Source: Candidatus Poseidoniales archaeon (lineage in GTDB: Archaea; Thermoplasmatota; Poseidoniia; Poseidoniales; Poseidoniaceae). From it: DNA of 9,006 nt. The notes under the pieces were generated by a model. It was not told where the DNA came from, searched no databases, and saw only the letters and a list, made by a program, of their open reading frames with translations. The first letter of the stretch is position 1, and each line of letters opens with the position of its first letter. Positions 1 to 6,621 of this stretch are shown here, in pieces. The position numbers were made by a program, and so were the translations under genes. Location: assembly GCA_003602665.1 (NCBI GenBank), contig QQSG01000040.1, positions 4,495-13,500 of the forward strand. The letters are read 5' to 3'.

Positions 1-105
1 ATGATGATCAGGATCGAAGGGCGTACCAAAGCAGGGCATATGAGCAACATGGCCGGTCAAAAAAATCTCGTAAAGGACGCCGCCGTTGAGAAGGAGACTT
101 CTTGA
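1..105 (+). CDS. 3' end of an unidentified upstream gene (partial)
   Basis: Reading frame 1 is open from the first base to a TGA at 103-105. It gives about 34 residues beginning MMIRIEGRTKAGHMSNMAGQ and ending in VEKETS. Nearly all its codons start with a purine, as expected of real coding sequence, and it stops 22 bases before the chaperonin ATG, the usual spacing for a co-transcribed neighbour. I do not recognise the protein. Frame 3 is also open, to a TGA at 87-89, and gives an Arg/Lys-rich tail ending KKSRKGRRR; its codons look less like the rest of the window, so it is the weaker reading. The true start lies left of the window or at one of the in-frame ATGs. Confidence 0.42.
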   Translation: MMIRIEGRTKAGHMSNMAGQKNLVKDAAVEKETS

Positions 106-127
106 AGAATGGTGCAACGCACAATAC

Positions 128-1711
128 ATGGCGCAACAAGATGATGGTTCAGGTCGCGCACCTGTGGTTATCGTTCGTCCGACGACTTCGGTTACAAGCG
201 GTATTGCCGTTACTCAGAAACTCGTAGGAGCAGCAGTTGCTTTTGGAGACATCTTGCGACGAACGTATGGTCCAAATGGTCTTGACAAAATGATGTACAA
301 GACAAATGGAGAGAATGCAATCACCAATGATGGTGCGAAGATTGTTTCTGAACTCCTTGTTAAACATCCGGCTGCAAAAGCATTTGTTCAACTTGCAGAA
401 TCTCAAGAAAATGCTTGTGGCGATGGTGTTACAGGATGTCTTCTGTTTGCAAGTGAACTGATGCGAGAAGCAGGAAGGTTGCTCGAACGTGGCATTCATC
501 CCTTGGTTCTTGTAGAAGCATTTCAGCACTCTTTAGACGAAATTCTCAACATCTTAGATGCACGAAAAATACACGTTTCTGATGCTGAAAGGCTTTCAGT
601 TGTTGCTCAGACTGCAATGGTTGGGAAATCGGCAGAATCTGGAGGCATCGAACTTGCTAAATTACTCGTTGAAGCAATGGAAACTGTACGGGAATCTGGA
701 AAACCGGTTCGAGCGGAACACATTCGTATGGTAAAAAGAGGACGAGATAGTTTACAAGACACTGTGCTGATCAAAGGAATGGTTATTGAACAGAAGTTTG
801 ATTCTGAACGTGTCCCAGAGATTAAGGAACTGTCCGGCGTTCTTGCCCTGACTTGCCCTCTAACCGTTGAACAATCCAAGCGAGACGCTGAGATTGAAAT
901 CGAACGTCCTGAGCAAATGCTTGCTTTCCTTGATGCTGAAGAAGCGATTTTTTCAAAGAAAATACAAGCCCTCGTCTCATCAGGAGCTAAAGCGATTTTC
1001 ACATCAAAAGCAATCGATGATCGTATCAAACATGCTTGTTTTGATGAAGGAATTCTCCTCGTAGGGATGATGGAAGATGCTGGAATAGAAGATTTAGCAT
1101 CTGCTACAAATGCAACACTCACCAATCACCTGGACGATATTGATGCTTCATCACTCGGCTCTCTTTCAGCGGCAAAAATCGAGGTCTCAGAACGCGAGGA
1201 TGGTCGACGAACTCGACTCATTGTTGACGTTGGAGAGACTGCTGGATTGGTTACACTTGATGTCGGAGGTGGGCAAGGTGTTGCTACGGAAGAGTATGTT
1301 CGAGCAATGTACGATGGGCTTCGTTCTCTTGAAGTCGTTATTGGGGACGGTGGGGTTCTTCTCGGAGGAGGGGCCTTCCATATTGCAGCGGCGCTTCATC
1401 TACGAGAATTAGCAGAAGCTACTGCTGGACGTCATCGATTAGCAATTGAAGCATTTTCTCGAGCTCTTGAGTCAATCCCGGTTGCATTAGCAAGTAATGC
1501 AGGAAAAGATCAGATTGATACTCTTCTCAAACTGAGAGCAGCTCATCGAAATGAGTCTGTTGATTTTGGTGTAACCAAGGACGGATCAATCGGTGAAATC
1601 GGTGGTGTGTTAATTCCCGCTGCCACCTTGTCGCACGCCTTACAAGCAGCAGTAGAGACAACCTGTGGACTGCTTAGGGTCGACCAAGTCATCTCTTCTC
1701 GGGGCGACTAA
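128..1711 (+). CDS. divergent group II chaperonin (thermosome/CCT-type subunit)
   Basis: The product is an ATP-driven cytosolic chaperonin subunit, expected to assemble into a double-ring folding chamber. The ATG at 128 is chosen because the protein then opens MAQQ, as thermosome subunits often do; a TTG-initiated extension from 86 has no support. At 527 aa it has near-normal length and full equatorial-intermediate-apical order. Motifs visible: TYGPNGLDKM (46-55), ITNDGAKI (65-72), HPAAK (80-84), GDGVTG (98-103), the apical protrusion region (about 245-280), YDGL with the probable hydrolytic Asp396, GGGA (413-416), and IEAFSRALESIP with NAGKDQIDTLLKLRAAH (440-473). Oddities: canonical GDGTT reads GDGVT, the Glu that normally follows GGGA is replaced (GGGAFH), and the usual EP near the C terminus reads IP. 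The tail ends VISSRGD without the Gly/Met-rich extension common in thermosomes. The key Asp residues (68, 99, 396) remain, so ATPase activity is plausible. It is probably a paralog of the organism's main thermosome subunit, which is an inference. Confidence 0.93.
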   Translation: MAQQDDGSGRAPVVIVRPTTSVTSGIAVTQKLVGAAVAFGDILRRTYGPNGLDKMMYKTNGENAITNDGAKIVSELLVKHPAAKAFVQLAESQENACGDGVTGCLLFASELMREAGRLLERGIHPLVLVEAFQHSLDEILNILDARKIHVSDAERLSVVAQTAMVGKSAESGGIELAKLLVEAMETVRESGKPVRAEHIRMVKRGRDSLQDTVLIKGMVIEQKFDSERVPEIKELSGVLALTCPLTVEQSKRDAEIEIERPEQMLAFLDAEEAIFSKKIQALVSSGAKAIFTSKAIDDRIKHACFDEGILLVGMMEDAGIEDLASATNATLTNHLDDIDASSLGSLSAAKIEVSEREDGRRTRLIVDVGETAGLVTLDVGGGQGVATEEYVRAMYDGLRSLEVVIGDGGVLLGGGAFHIAAALHLRELAEATAGRHRLAIEAFSRALESIPVALASNAGKDQIDTLLKLRAAHRNESVDFGVTKDGSIGEIGGVLIPAATLSHALQAAVETTCGLLRVDQVISSRGD

Positions 1712-1733
1712 GCAAATGTTCTCATCACATGCT

Positions 1734-1765
1734 TGATAACGTGGATGCAATAGAGTCTGATAACG
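1734..1765 (+). repeat. direct repeat TGATAACG upstream of purH
   Basis: The 8-mer TGATAACG occurs at 1734-1741 and again at 1758-1765, 24 bases apart, inside the 63-bp gap between the chaperonin stop and the PurH ATG at 1775. The second copy leads into GGGTGCTGAC, whose GGTG could pair weakly with the 16S rRNA tail. A regulatory or promoter role is possible, but chance is not excluded for so short a repeat. Confidence 0.25.
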
Positions 1766-1774
1766 GGTGCTGAC

Positions 1775-3412
1775 ATGGACTCGGAAAAACCTCGCGCATT
1801 ATTGAGTGTATGGAACAAGACAGGAATTGTAGAATTCGCAACTGGCCTATCTGAATTAGGATTTGAAATCATCTCAACTGGTGGTACTGCTCGAACTCTA
1901 AAGACAGCGGGACTTGAAGTCAAGAGTGTAACAGATGTCACTGAACATCCAGAAATATTTGATGGCCGAGTAAAAACATTGCATCCTGCGATTCATGGTC
2001 CACTTCTTGCTCGTATGCAGCAGGAATCGGACCGTCAAGGAATGGAGGATTTGGGTTATACGCCGATTACCCTCGTCGCATGCAATCTTTATCCATTTAC
2101 AATGGCAGCAGCGCAAGATCCTCCTCTCGTTGATGATTCGTTGTTAGAGATGATCGATATTGGAGGCCCCACAATGGTCCGTGCTTCTGCAAAGAATCAC
2201 GCAAATGTCATCGTCTGTTGTAATCCGAATGAGTATGATTCTATTTTAGACGACCTTAGAAAAGCGAATGGTAAGCCAGATGGCGTACCGATTGAGCGAA
2301 GAAAGGCGCTTGCTTTACAAGCATACGAACATACCGCTTCATACGATGTTGCTATTGCCAATACACTCCATTCCCGTTGGAATGGTCTGCCTGAATCTTA
2401 TGATGATGTAGAAGAACAAGCAAAGCGACATCATGCGACTCTTCTTGCATCTGCGAACAAAATGTCATCTCTGCGATACGGTGAAAATGCTCATCAAAGC
2501 GCATCAATTTATGTTTCAAACGAAGCGATTGGCAGCCATTCTACGCTTGTAACTGCACATGTTGAAGGGGGTAAGGCAATGTCTTACAACAACTACTCCG
2601 ATGCTGATGCTACGCTTCGATTATGTCGTTCTTTATCGACAAATGAATGGCCTGATACGCCTCATGCGTGTGTGATTGTAAAACATAACAATCCATGTGG
2701 AGTAGCACTTTCAGCAACACAGGTTCAATCATTCAAAGATGCCCTAGCAAGTGATCCTGAATCTGCATTTGGCTCTATTATTTGCTTCAACGAGGTCGTC
2801 ACACTCGAAACAGCGCAAGCAATGTCTGAACTGTTCATTGAAGTTCTCATCGCTCCAGGATACGCTGATGATGCTAAAGAATACATCATGAAGAAGGCTA
2901 ACCGTCGCCTCCTTACAATCGAATCACCTCAAAATCGTCTTGCTCCATTGATGCGAGAACGGGTTCTAAAGCCAATCGAAGGCGGATGGATTGTTCAAAC
3001 CGAGGAACCCCCAATAATCGATTGGGCTTCTGCCAAGACTGTGACCAAGAAACAAGTGACCCAATCAGAAATCGACTCAATGAAATTTGCTGTGCGTGTT
3101 TGTGAACAAGTCAAATCAAATGCAATTGTCATGGTTCAAGGCCTTGCGACTGTAGGCATTGGCCCGGGGCAAACGAGCAGAGTCGAAGCAGTTCGAATTG
3201 CAGCTAGACGAGCAGGAGAGAAAGCGAAGGATTGTGTTCTTGCGAGCGATGCTTTCTTCCCATTTGCAGATGGTTTAGAACAGGCCGCTATGGCTGGAGC
3301 ATCTGCCATTGTTCAACCAGGCGGTTCAATTCGTGATCAGGAAGTCATCGATGCTGCAGATGCAATGGGAATTTCAATGCTCTTTACAGGCCACCGCTTA
3401 TTCAGACATTGA
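1775..3412 (+). CDS. purH: bifunctional AICAR formyltransferase / IMP cyclohydrolase
   Basis: This cytosolic enzyme performs the last two steps of de novo purine synthesis. It formylates AICAR with 10-formyl-tetrahydrofolate, then closes FAICAR to IMP. The N-terminal cyclohydrolase domain (about 1-200) carries STGGTAR (34-40), VTDVTEHPEIFDGRVKTLHP (52-71) and IDIGGPTMVRASAKNH (127-142). The C-terminal formyltransferase domain carries SLRYGENAHQ (232-241), the catalytic Lys303-His304 in KHNNPCGVA, DPESAFGSI (327-335), VGIGPGQTSRVEAVRIA (460-476), SDAFFPFADG (491-500), QPGGSIRD (514-521) and the characteristic terminal FRH. The 545-aa length is slightly above the usual 510-530 of bacterial PurH, and all key motifs are present. 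One small departure is IHGPLLAR where IHGGLLAR is usual. Many archaea use PurP and PurO instead, so this folate-dependent version suggests bacterial ancestry. The ATG at 1775 starts just before the conserved LLSVWNKTG segment. Confidence 0.97.
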   Translation: MDSEKPRALLSVWNKTGIVEFATGLSELGFEIISTGGTARTLKTAGLEVKSVTDVTEHPEIFDGRVKTLHPAIHGPLLARMQQESDRQGMEDLGYTPITLVACNLYPFTMAAAQDPPLVDDSLLEMIDIGGPTMVRASAKNHANVIVCCNPNEYDSILDDLRKANGKPDGVPIERRKALALQAYEHTASYDVAIANTLHSRWNGLPESYDDVEEQAKRHHATLLASANKMSSLRYGENAHQSASIYVSNEAIGSHSTLVTAHVEGGKAMSYNNYSDADATLRLCRSLSTNEWPDTPHACVIVKHNNPCGVALSATQVQSFKDALASDPESAFGSIICFNEVVTLETAQAMSELFIEVLIAPGYADDAKEYIMKKANRRLLTIESPQNRLAPLMRERVLKPIEGGWIVQTEEPPIIDWASAKTVTKKQVTQSEIDSMKFAVRVCEQVKSNAIVMVQGLATVGIGPGQTSRVEAVRIAARRAGEKAKDCVLASDAFFPFADGLEQAAMAGASAIVQPGGSIRDQEVIDAADAMGISMLFTGHRLFRH

Positions 3413-3476
3413 TTGAAACCGCCGTTCATTAAACAGAAAGCGTCTCATTCATATGCTATTGGTACTTCGAAGGTTC

Positions 3477-4658
3477 ATGAGCGACCATCTGATTGCAGTC
3501 CTTCCGGGAGATGGCACTGGAAAGGAAGTTGCCATAGAAGCGCAGCGCATTCTTGATACCATTCAACAACACACAAATCATGGTTTTGAACAAACCGTAA
3601 TTCAATGTGGTGGCCAACATTATCTTGATACTGGAGAAGAATGGGCTGAGGGTTCTTTTGACTTCTGTCGAGACGAAGCAGATGCTATTTTCATGGGAGC
3701 AATTGGCCAACCTGGTGCGCGTTTGCCAAATGGTGACCTTGCCGGAGGTTCAGTAATTCTTGGTATGCGAAGCGGACTTGATCTGTATGCAAATGTTCGA
3801 CCAATTCGCTTGTATGAAGGCGTTCCACACAAGGTTCATGGTCGTTTCACAAATATTTGGGATCCTGATCTCGTTGACATGGTTATTCTTCGAGAAAACA
3901 CCGAAGGACTGTACCATTCTCTCCTCCACCGAAGTGCACAACGTGCTAAGGGACTTGAGGGATATGAACCTCCTTCAATTGAGTTTCCTGGCTTACAAGG
4001 AGAGATCGCATACGATCCTCGCCCAATTTCTTCACATGGATCAGAACGATTGATTCAGATGGGTTTTGATATTGCTGAGACTCGGAATGGAGCTCCTATT
4101 GATAACGTGAATAGAGTTTCATGCATCGATAAGAGCAACGTGACACGTGGATGTCAACTGTTCCGTAGATCTTACGACAAAATTGCAGATAAATATCCTC
4201 ACATTGTACGTGATTACGGATATATTGACGCATTCACACAATGGCTCACACGAACCCCAGAACACTACGATGTTGTTGTTACATCGAACATGTTTGGTGA
4301 TATTGCAACTGATCTTGCATCTGTCCTTCAAGGAGGAATGGGGATGGCCGCATCTGGGAACATTGGAGATAACCATGCATTCTTCGAACCTGTTCACGGT
4401 TCAGCACCAAAGCATGCAGGATTGAACAAAGTCAATCCAATTGCGAGTATCAATTCCATTCAGATGATGTTGGATTGGCTTGCTCGACGTTCAAATGATG
4501 ACGATTTACTTCATGTCTCGAAACTCATCGACCAAAGTGTTGCTGAGCACCTAAAAGATGGGAAATCATTGACCTACGACCTTGGTGGAACGGCAACATG
4601 CAGCGGAGTTGGAATCGCAGTCGCAGACCGACTCGCAGCCCATTTGAAAGAACTCTAA
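3477..4658 (+). CDS. isocitrate/isopropylmalate dehydrogenase family enzyme
   Basis: An NAD(P)-dependent beta-hydroxyacid oxidative decarboxylase. I prefer the ATG at 3477 (MSDHLIAVLPGDGTGKEV, 393 aa) over the in-frame ATG at 3453, which adds eight residues not expected in the family. Family motifs: GDGTGKEV (11-18, usually GDGIGPEV), MRSGLDLYANVRP with the substrate arginines Arg98 and Arg108 (97-109), RENTEGLY (139-146), DKSNVTRG (218-225), the metal-binding SNMFGDIATD (270-279), NIGD (295-298) and FEPVHGSAPKHAG (303-315). Lys312 and Val319 match residues that mark NADP use in E. coli isocitrate dehydrogenase (GTAPKYAG...V); typical isopropylmalate dehydrogenases have an Asp in place of that Lys. 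Ser92 corresponds to the isocitrate-contacting Ser113 of E. coli Icd, but position 94 is Ile, where isopropylmalate enzymes are hydrophobic. Substrate (isocitrate, isopropylmalate, homoisocitrate or a tartrate-like acid) therefore stays open. It follows PurH by 64 bases. Confidence 0.9.
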   Translation: MSDHLIAVLPGDGTGKEVAIEAQRILDTIQQHTNHGFEQTVIQCGGQHYLDTGEEWAEGSFDFCRDEADAIFMGAIGQPGARLPNGDLAGGSVILGMRSGLDLYANVRPIRLYEGVPHKVHGRFTNIWDPDLVDMVILRENTEGLYHSLLHRSAQRAKGLEGYEPPSIEFPGLQGEIAYDPRPISSHGSERLIQMGFDIAETRNGAPIDNVNRVSCIDKSNVTRGCQLFRRSYDKIADKYPHIVRDYGYIDAFTQWLTRTPEHYDVVVTSNMFGDIATDLASVLQGGMGMAASGNIGDNHAFFEPVHGSAPKHAGLNKVNPIASINSIQMMLDWLARRSNDDDLLHVSKLIDQSVAEHLKDGKSLTYDLGGTATCSGVGIAVADRLAAHLKEL

Positions 4659-5164
4659 TTCGGGTGTGCTACTAACTCAATTGTTGGAACTTTCCAACCC
4701 ACAAACCAAATCCCAATTAAAGCAACGAGGGCAATAGTCGTTTGACCAAATCCAGGATCTCCTAGTTTCGTAACAGTCCAGATTGATATTCCTGACACGA
4801 CTGAAATGATTCCTATAATGATAATCTTTGAGTGGAGTGGGAGGGCTTTTCCAGCCTTGTAGTACTCGAGTAATGCGTTTCCAAACAGTCTGTTTGTCAA
4901 AAGCCAACGGAACATTCGTCGGGAAGAACGGCCAAAACAAAATCCTGCTGCTACAAGCCACGAAGTTGTTGGCCACCCCGGAACTACCGTTCCAATAGCT
5001 GCGAAAATTACGAAAATTATACCGAGTACGTTCCAAACCCATCGAACTAAAAAGTTTCGAGATGGCTTGTGTAAATCGAGAATGTTCTCTAATATCTCCT
5101 CATCGGATTTACCTTCAATGTCGAGATAAAGAGGGGAGGTGGAGTTCGCTTCCGAAGAACTCAT
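4655..5164 (-). CDS. DUF454 (YbaN-like) integral membrane protein
   Basis: A small membrane protein of 169 aa. It starts at the ATG on 5164-5162 and stops at TAG on 4657-4655, so its stop codon overlaps the TAA of the convergent dehydrogenase gene. The first 40 residues are polar and acidic (about 15-30), without a signal peptide. Hydrophobic segments lie at about 41-61, 66-78, 113-131 and 142-158. Between them is the DUF454 core, GTVVPGWPTTSWLVAAGFCF (58-77), followed by a charged Arg-rich stretch SSRRMFRWLLTNRLFG (80-95) and GKALPLHSKI (105-114). This layout matches the YbaN family of bacterial inner membrane proteins, where the core commonly reads LPTTPF...AFCFARSSPR..RWL and FG. The family's biochemical function is unknown. 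The acidic N-terminal region is longer than I expect for bacterial YbaN. Its own promoter would lie in the divergent gap shared with PurN. Confidence 0.85.
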   Translation of the reverse strand: MSSSEANSTSPLYLDIEGKSDEEILENILDLHKPSRNFLVRWVWNVLGIIFVIFAAIGTVVPGWPTTSWLVAAGFCFGRSSRRMFRWLLTNRLFGNALLEYYKAGKALPLHSKIIIIGIISVVSGISIWTVTKLGDPGFGQTTIALVALIGIWFVGWKVPTIELVAHPN

Positions 5165-5196
5165 ATGACCACTTGCTCAAATTTAGCCGGTCGCTG

Positions 5197-5212
5197 ATTA
5201 CTCATAAGTAAT
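5197..5212. promoter_or_regulatory. 16-bp inverted repeat in the DUF454/purN divergent gap
   Basis: ATTACT (5197-5202) and AGTAAT (5207-5212) form a perfect 6-bp inverted repeat around CATA. It sits inside the only non-coding gap between the two divergent genes (5165-5268), about 32 bases upstream of the DUF454 start and 56 bases upstream of the PurN start. That position suits a dimeric transcription-factor operator. A chance AT-rich palindrome is possible. I see no convincing TATA box for either gene in this gap. Confidence 0.35.
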
Positions 5213-5268
5213 GGGGCGAACCCGTAAGAAATACGAAGGCCTCAAATCATACATGGCTTAGCGATAAC

Positions 5269-5913
5269 ATGGTAGGCGCACCTCTCATTCCACGTATTGG
5301 GACGCCTAAAAATCCAATACGGATTGCTGTTCTCTTCTCAGGATCGGGAACTGGTGCAAACGCTTTATTTCAACATCAGAGAAATAAGAACTGTATGCAT
5401 AAAACCGTACTTAGTATAACAAATAGAGAGGATGCGGGGGGGATAGAGTTCGCAAGGGAACATGGTATTCCTGTTGAGATTGAAAGTTTAGACCTCTCGC
5501 TCCCTAAACAAGAAAGAAGAATTGAACAAGAACGACGGATAATGAGGCATATCGAAAACTACGATGCAGAAATCATAATCCTCTCGGGCTACATGCGAAT
5601 CCTATCTGAAGATTTTGTGTCTGCATACTATCCTAGAATCCTCAATATTCACCCATCGCTTCTGCCTGCCTTTCCCGGAGCAGATGCCCATTCTGATGTT
5701 CTCTCAAGTAAGGTTCGAGTCAGCGGCTGCACAGTGCATGTCGTAGATTCTGGAATGGATTCTGGAACGATACTAGGGCAGTGTAGAGTTCCTGTATTTG
5801 ATGATGATTCCCGTGGCGTTCTTGCCAAGAGAGTGCAGGTGGAAGAACATCGCCTTTATCCAAAAATTATTGATTCGATTTGTTCAGGGCGCGAAGTTGT
5901 TCTGGATGATTAA
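5269..5913 (+). CDS. purN: phosphoribosylglycinamide formyltransferase
   Basis: Transfers a formyl group from 10-formyl-tetrahydrofolate to GAR, the third step of purine synthesis, in the cytosol. The 214-aa protein has the full PurN fold: RIAVLFSGSG (18-27), TNREDAGG (51-58), SGYMRILSEDFV (106-117), NIHPSLLPAFPGADAH (126-141) with catalytic Asn126 and His128, SGCTVHVVD (152-160), Asp164 in MDSG as the third catalytic residue, and DDDSRGVLAKRV...EHRLYP (178-198). The start gives about 17 residues before the first beta strand, a short N-terminal extension; no later Met precedes the conserved strand. Oddities: the phosphate-loop motif usually GxGSN reads GSGTG, so the Asn at that point is Gly. 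Residues 81-91 repeat QERRI twice. The last 47 bases overlap the end of the minus-strand MobA-like gene. The stop TAA is at 5911-5913. Function is inferred from strong motif conservation. Confidence 0.94.
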   Translation: MVGAPLIPRIGTPKNPIRIAVLFSGSGTGANALFQHQRNKNCMHKTVLSITNREDAGGIEFAREHGIPVEIESLDLSLPKQERRIEQERRIMRHIENYDAEIIILSGYMRILSEDFVSAYYPRILNIHPSLLPAFPGADAHSDVLSSKVRVSGCTVHVVDSGMDSGTILGQCRVPVFDDDSRGVLAKRVQVEEHRLYPKIIDSICSGREVVLDD

Positions 5914-6391
5914 AATTCGTTAATTCGGCTCCGTATTCACCCATATCATTTCGTGGAAATGTCGCAAACATCTCCCGCAGCGTTGGCTTTGAGGCTGGGT
6001 TCCAACCAGAAAATGTACGCGAGAGTGTATATTGTTCCCTTCCATTATGATCAACGGGTACGCCTGGCTGCTGATGAAGAATGGATAGGATTGCTTCTGT
6101 CGAAAGAAGATACATATCACAAGGGAAAAACTGAATCTCTCCTTCGATAGAGTCCACAAAAGATTTGATCACTTTTGGAAGTGAATCGATATCATCGGTA
6201 TCTGGTATGCATGTTCCATCAAACAGACTCATCCTCTCTTTACTTCCACAAGCAATAATTGTTGGAAATCCTAATTCTGTTAACCGATGATACAGTTGAT
6301 TTACATTATCAAAAAGAAGGGTTTTGTCTTCTTTCATACGCAAACTCCTGCCACCAGCAAGAATAATGCATGTACAGGACATTTTGCTCAC
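5867..6391 (-). CDS. MobA-like nucleotidyltransferase
   Basis: A GT-A/Rossmann-type NTP transferase resembling molybdenum cofactor guanylyltransferase, which joins GMP to molybdopterin. The N terminus carries the signature CIILAGGRSLRM (8-19) with Asp22-Lys23 close behind, FFPCDM (88-93, the metal-site Asp92), GREQY (117-121, compare GRxQP) and LTNFNHPEQL (157-166, compare the terminal FxNINTPEDL of MobA). Departures: RMK replaces the usual RMG, and the GPLxGI segment before the core helix is replaced by IDSLPKVI (69-76). At 174 aa it is somewhat short. A GTG at 6391-6389 overlaps the TGA of the preceding gene by 4 bases (GTGA); an in-frame ATG at 6382 is the alternative. It is the last gene of a minus-strand cluster, and its final 15 codons overlap purN in the opposite direction. 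The transferred nucleotide and acceptor are not settled by the sequence. Confidence 0.8.
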   Translation of the reverse strand: MSKMSCTCIILAGGRSLRMKEDKTLLFDNVNQLYHRLTELGFPTIIACGSKERMSLFDGTCIPDTDDIDSLPKVIKSFVDSIEGEIQFFPCDMYLLSTEAILSILHQQPGVPVDHNGREQYTLSRTFSGWNPASKPTLREMFATFPRNDMGEYGAELTNFNHPEQLRALNKSNQ

Positions 6392-6597
6392 ACAAGTTCG
6401 TCAAGGGCACTCATTGCCTGTTCAAGTTCATCTAAGAGATCTCGAACACGGTCGAGAAGCGCTTGTCGTTCTCGACTTGAGCGTGCTTGAGGAAGCCATT
6501 CAAGGAGCCTGCGAACATCACGAGCATCTCGTTCCACCGTCCATGTGAGAACCTGCTCAAGAACAGGGTCTTCTGTCGGCAAGAACCGCTCGGCCAT
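6388..6597 (-). CDS. small helical/coiled-coil hypothetical protein
   Basis: A 69-aa soluble protein, MAERFLPTEDPVLEQVLTWT at its start, then rich in Arg, Glu, Leu and Asp. Residues about 22-66 form probable amphipathic helices, ending RVRDLLDELEQAMSALDELV (50-69) with heptad-like Leu spacing typical of a short coiled coil. No enzyme motif, membrane segment or signal peptide is visible, and I do not recognise a family. Support for a real gene: an in-frame stop just upstream leaves only this ATG, it begins 24 bases after the helical-protein stop, and its TGA is fused to the start of the MobA-like gene. Its bases look somewhat G+C richer than the neighbouring genes. It may be a partner or adaptor for one of the flanking products, which is an inference. 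Confidence 0.68.
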   Translation of the reverse strand: MAERFLPTEDPVLEQVLTWTVERDARDVRRLLEWLPQARSSRERQALLDRVRDLLDELEQAMSALDELV

Positions 6598-6621
6598 GAT
6601 GTTCCATGGCCATCAAGGTCA

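Noticed and set aside
1..89. Frame 3 basic tail ending KKSRKGRRR
   Set aside because: Plausible as the C-terminal tail of an RNA-binding protein, but its codons, including many rare Arg codons, fit the window less well than frame 1. Kept only as an alternative.
1..110. Open minus-strand frame reading GVLYEIFLTGHVAHMPCFGT and onward to the window edge
   Set aside because: It has no start codon with a plausible ribosome site, and the + strand frame 1 has stronger coding character and fits the operon spacing.
86..127. TTG-initiated 14-residue extension of the chaperonin
   Set aside because: It has no family counterpart and overlaps the end of the upstream frame. The ATG at 128 gives a standard thermosome N terminus.
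149..1399. Several antisense and offset open frames across the chaperonin gene
   Set aside because: They are shadows of a strongly conserved gene, with Ser- and Cys-rich compositions and no recognisable motif.
3185..3200. GTTCGAATT resembling a tRNA T-loop (also GGTTCGAGT near 5711)
   Set aside because: Both lie within conserved codons of purH and purN, with no acceptor stem or anticodon arm at the right distance.
3453..3476. Upstream in-frame ATG of the dehydrogenase
   Set aside because: It adds eight residues not expected in the family. The ATG at 3477 directly precedes the conserved first beta strand.
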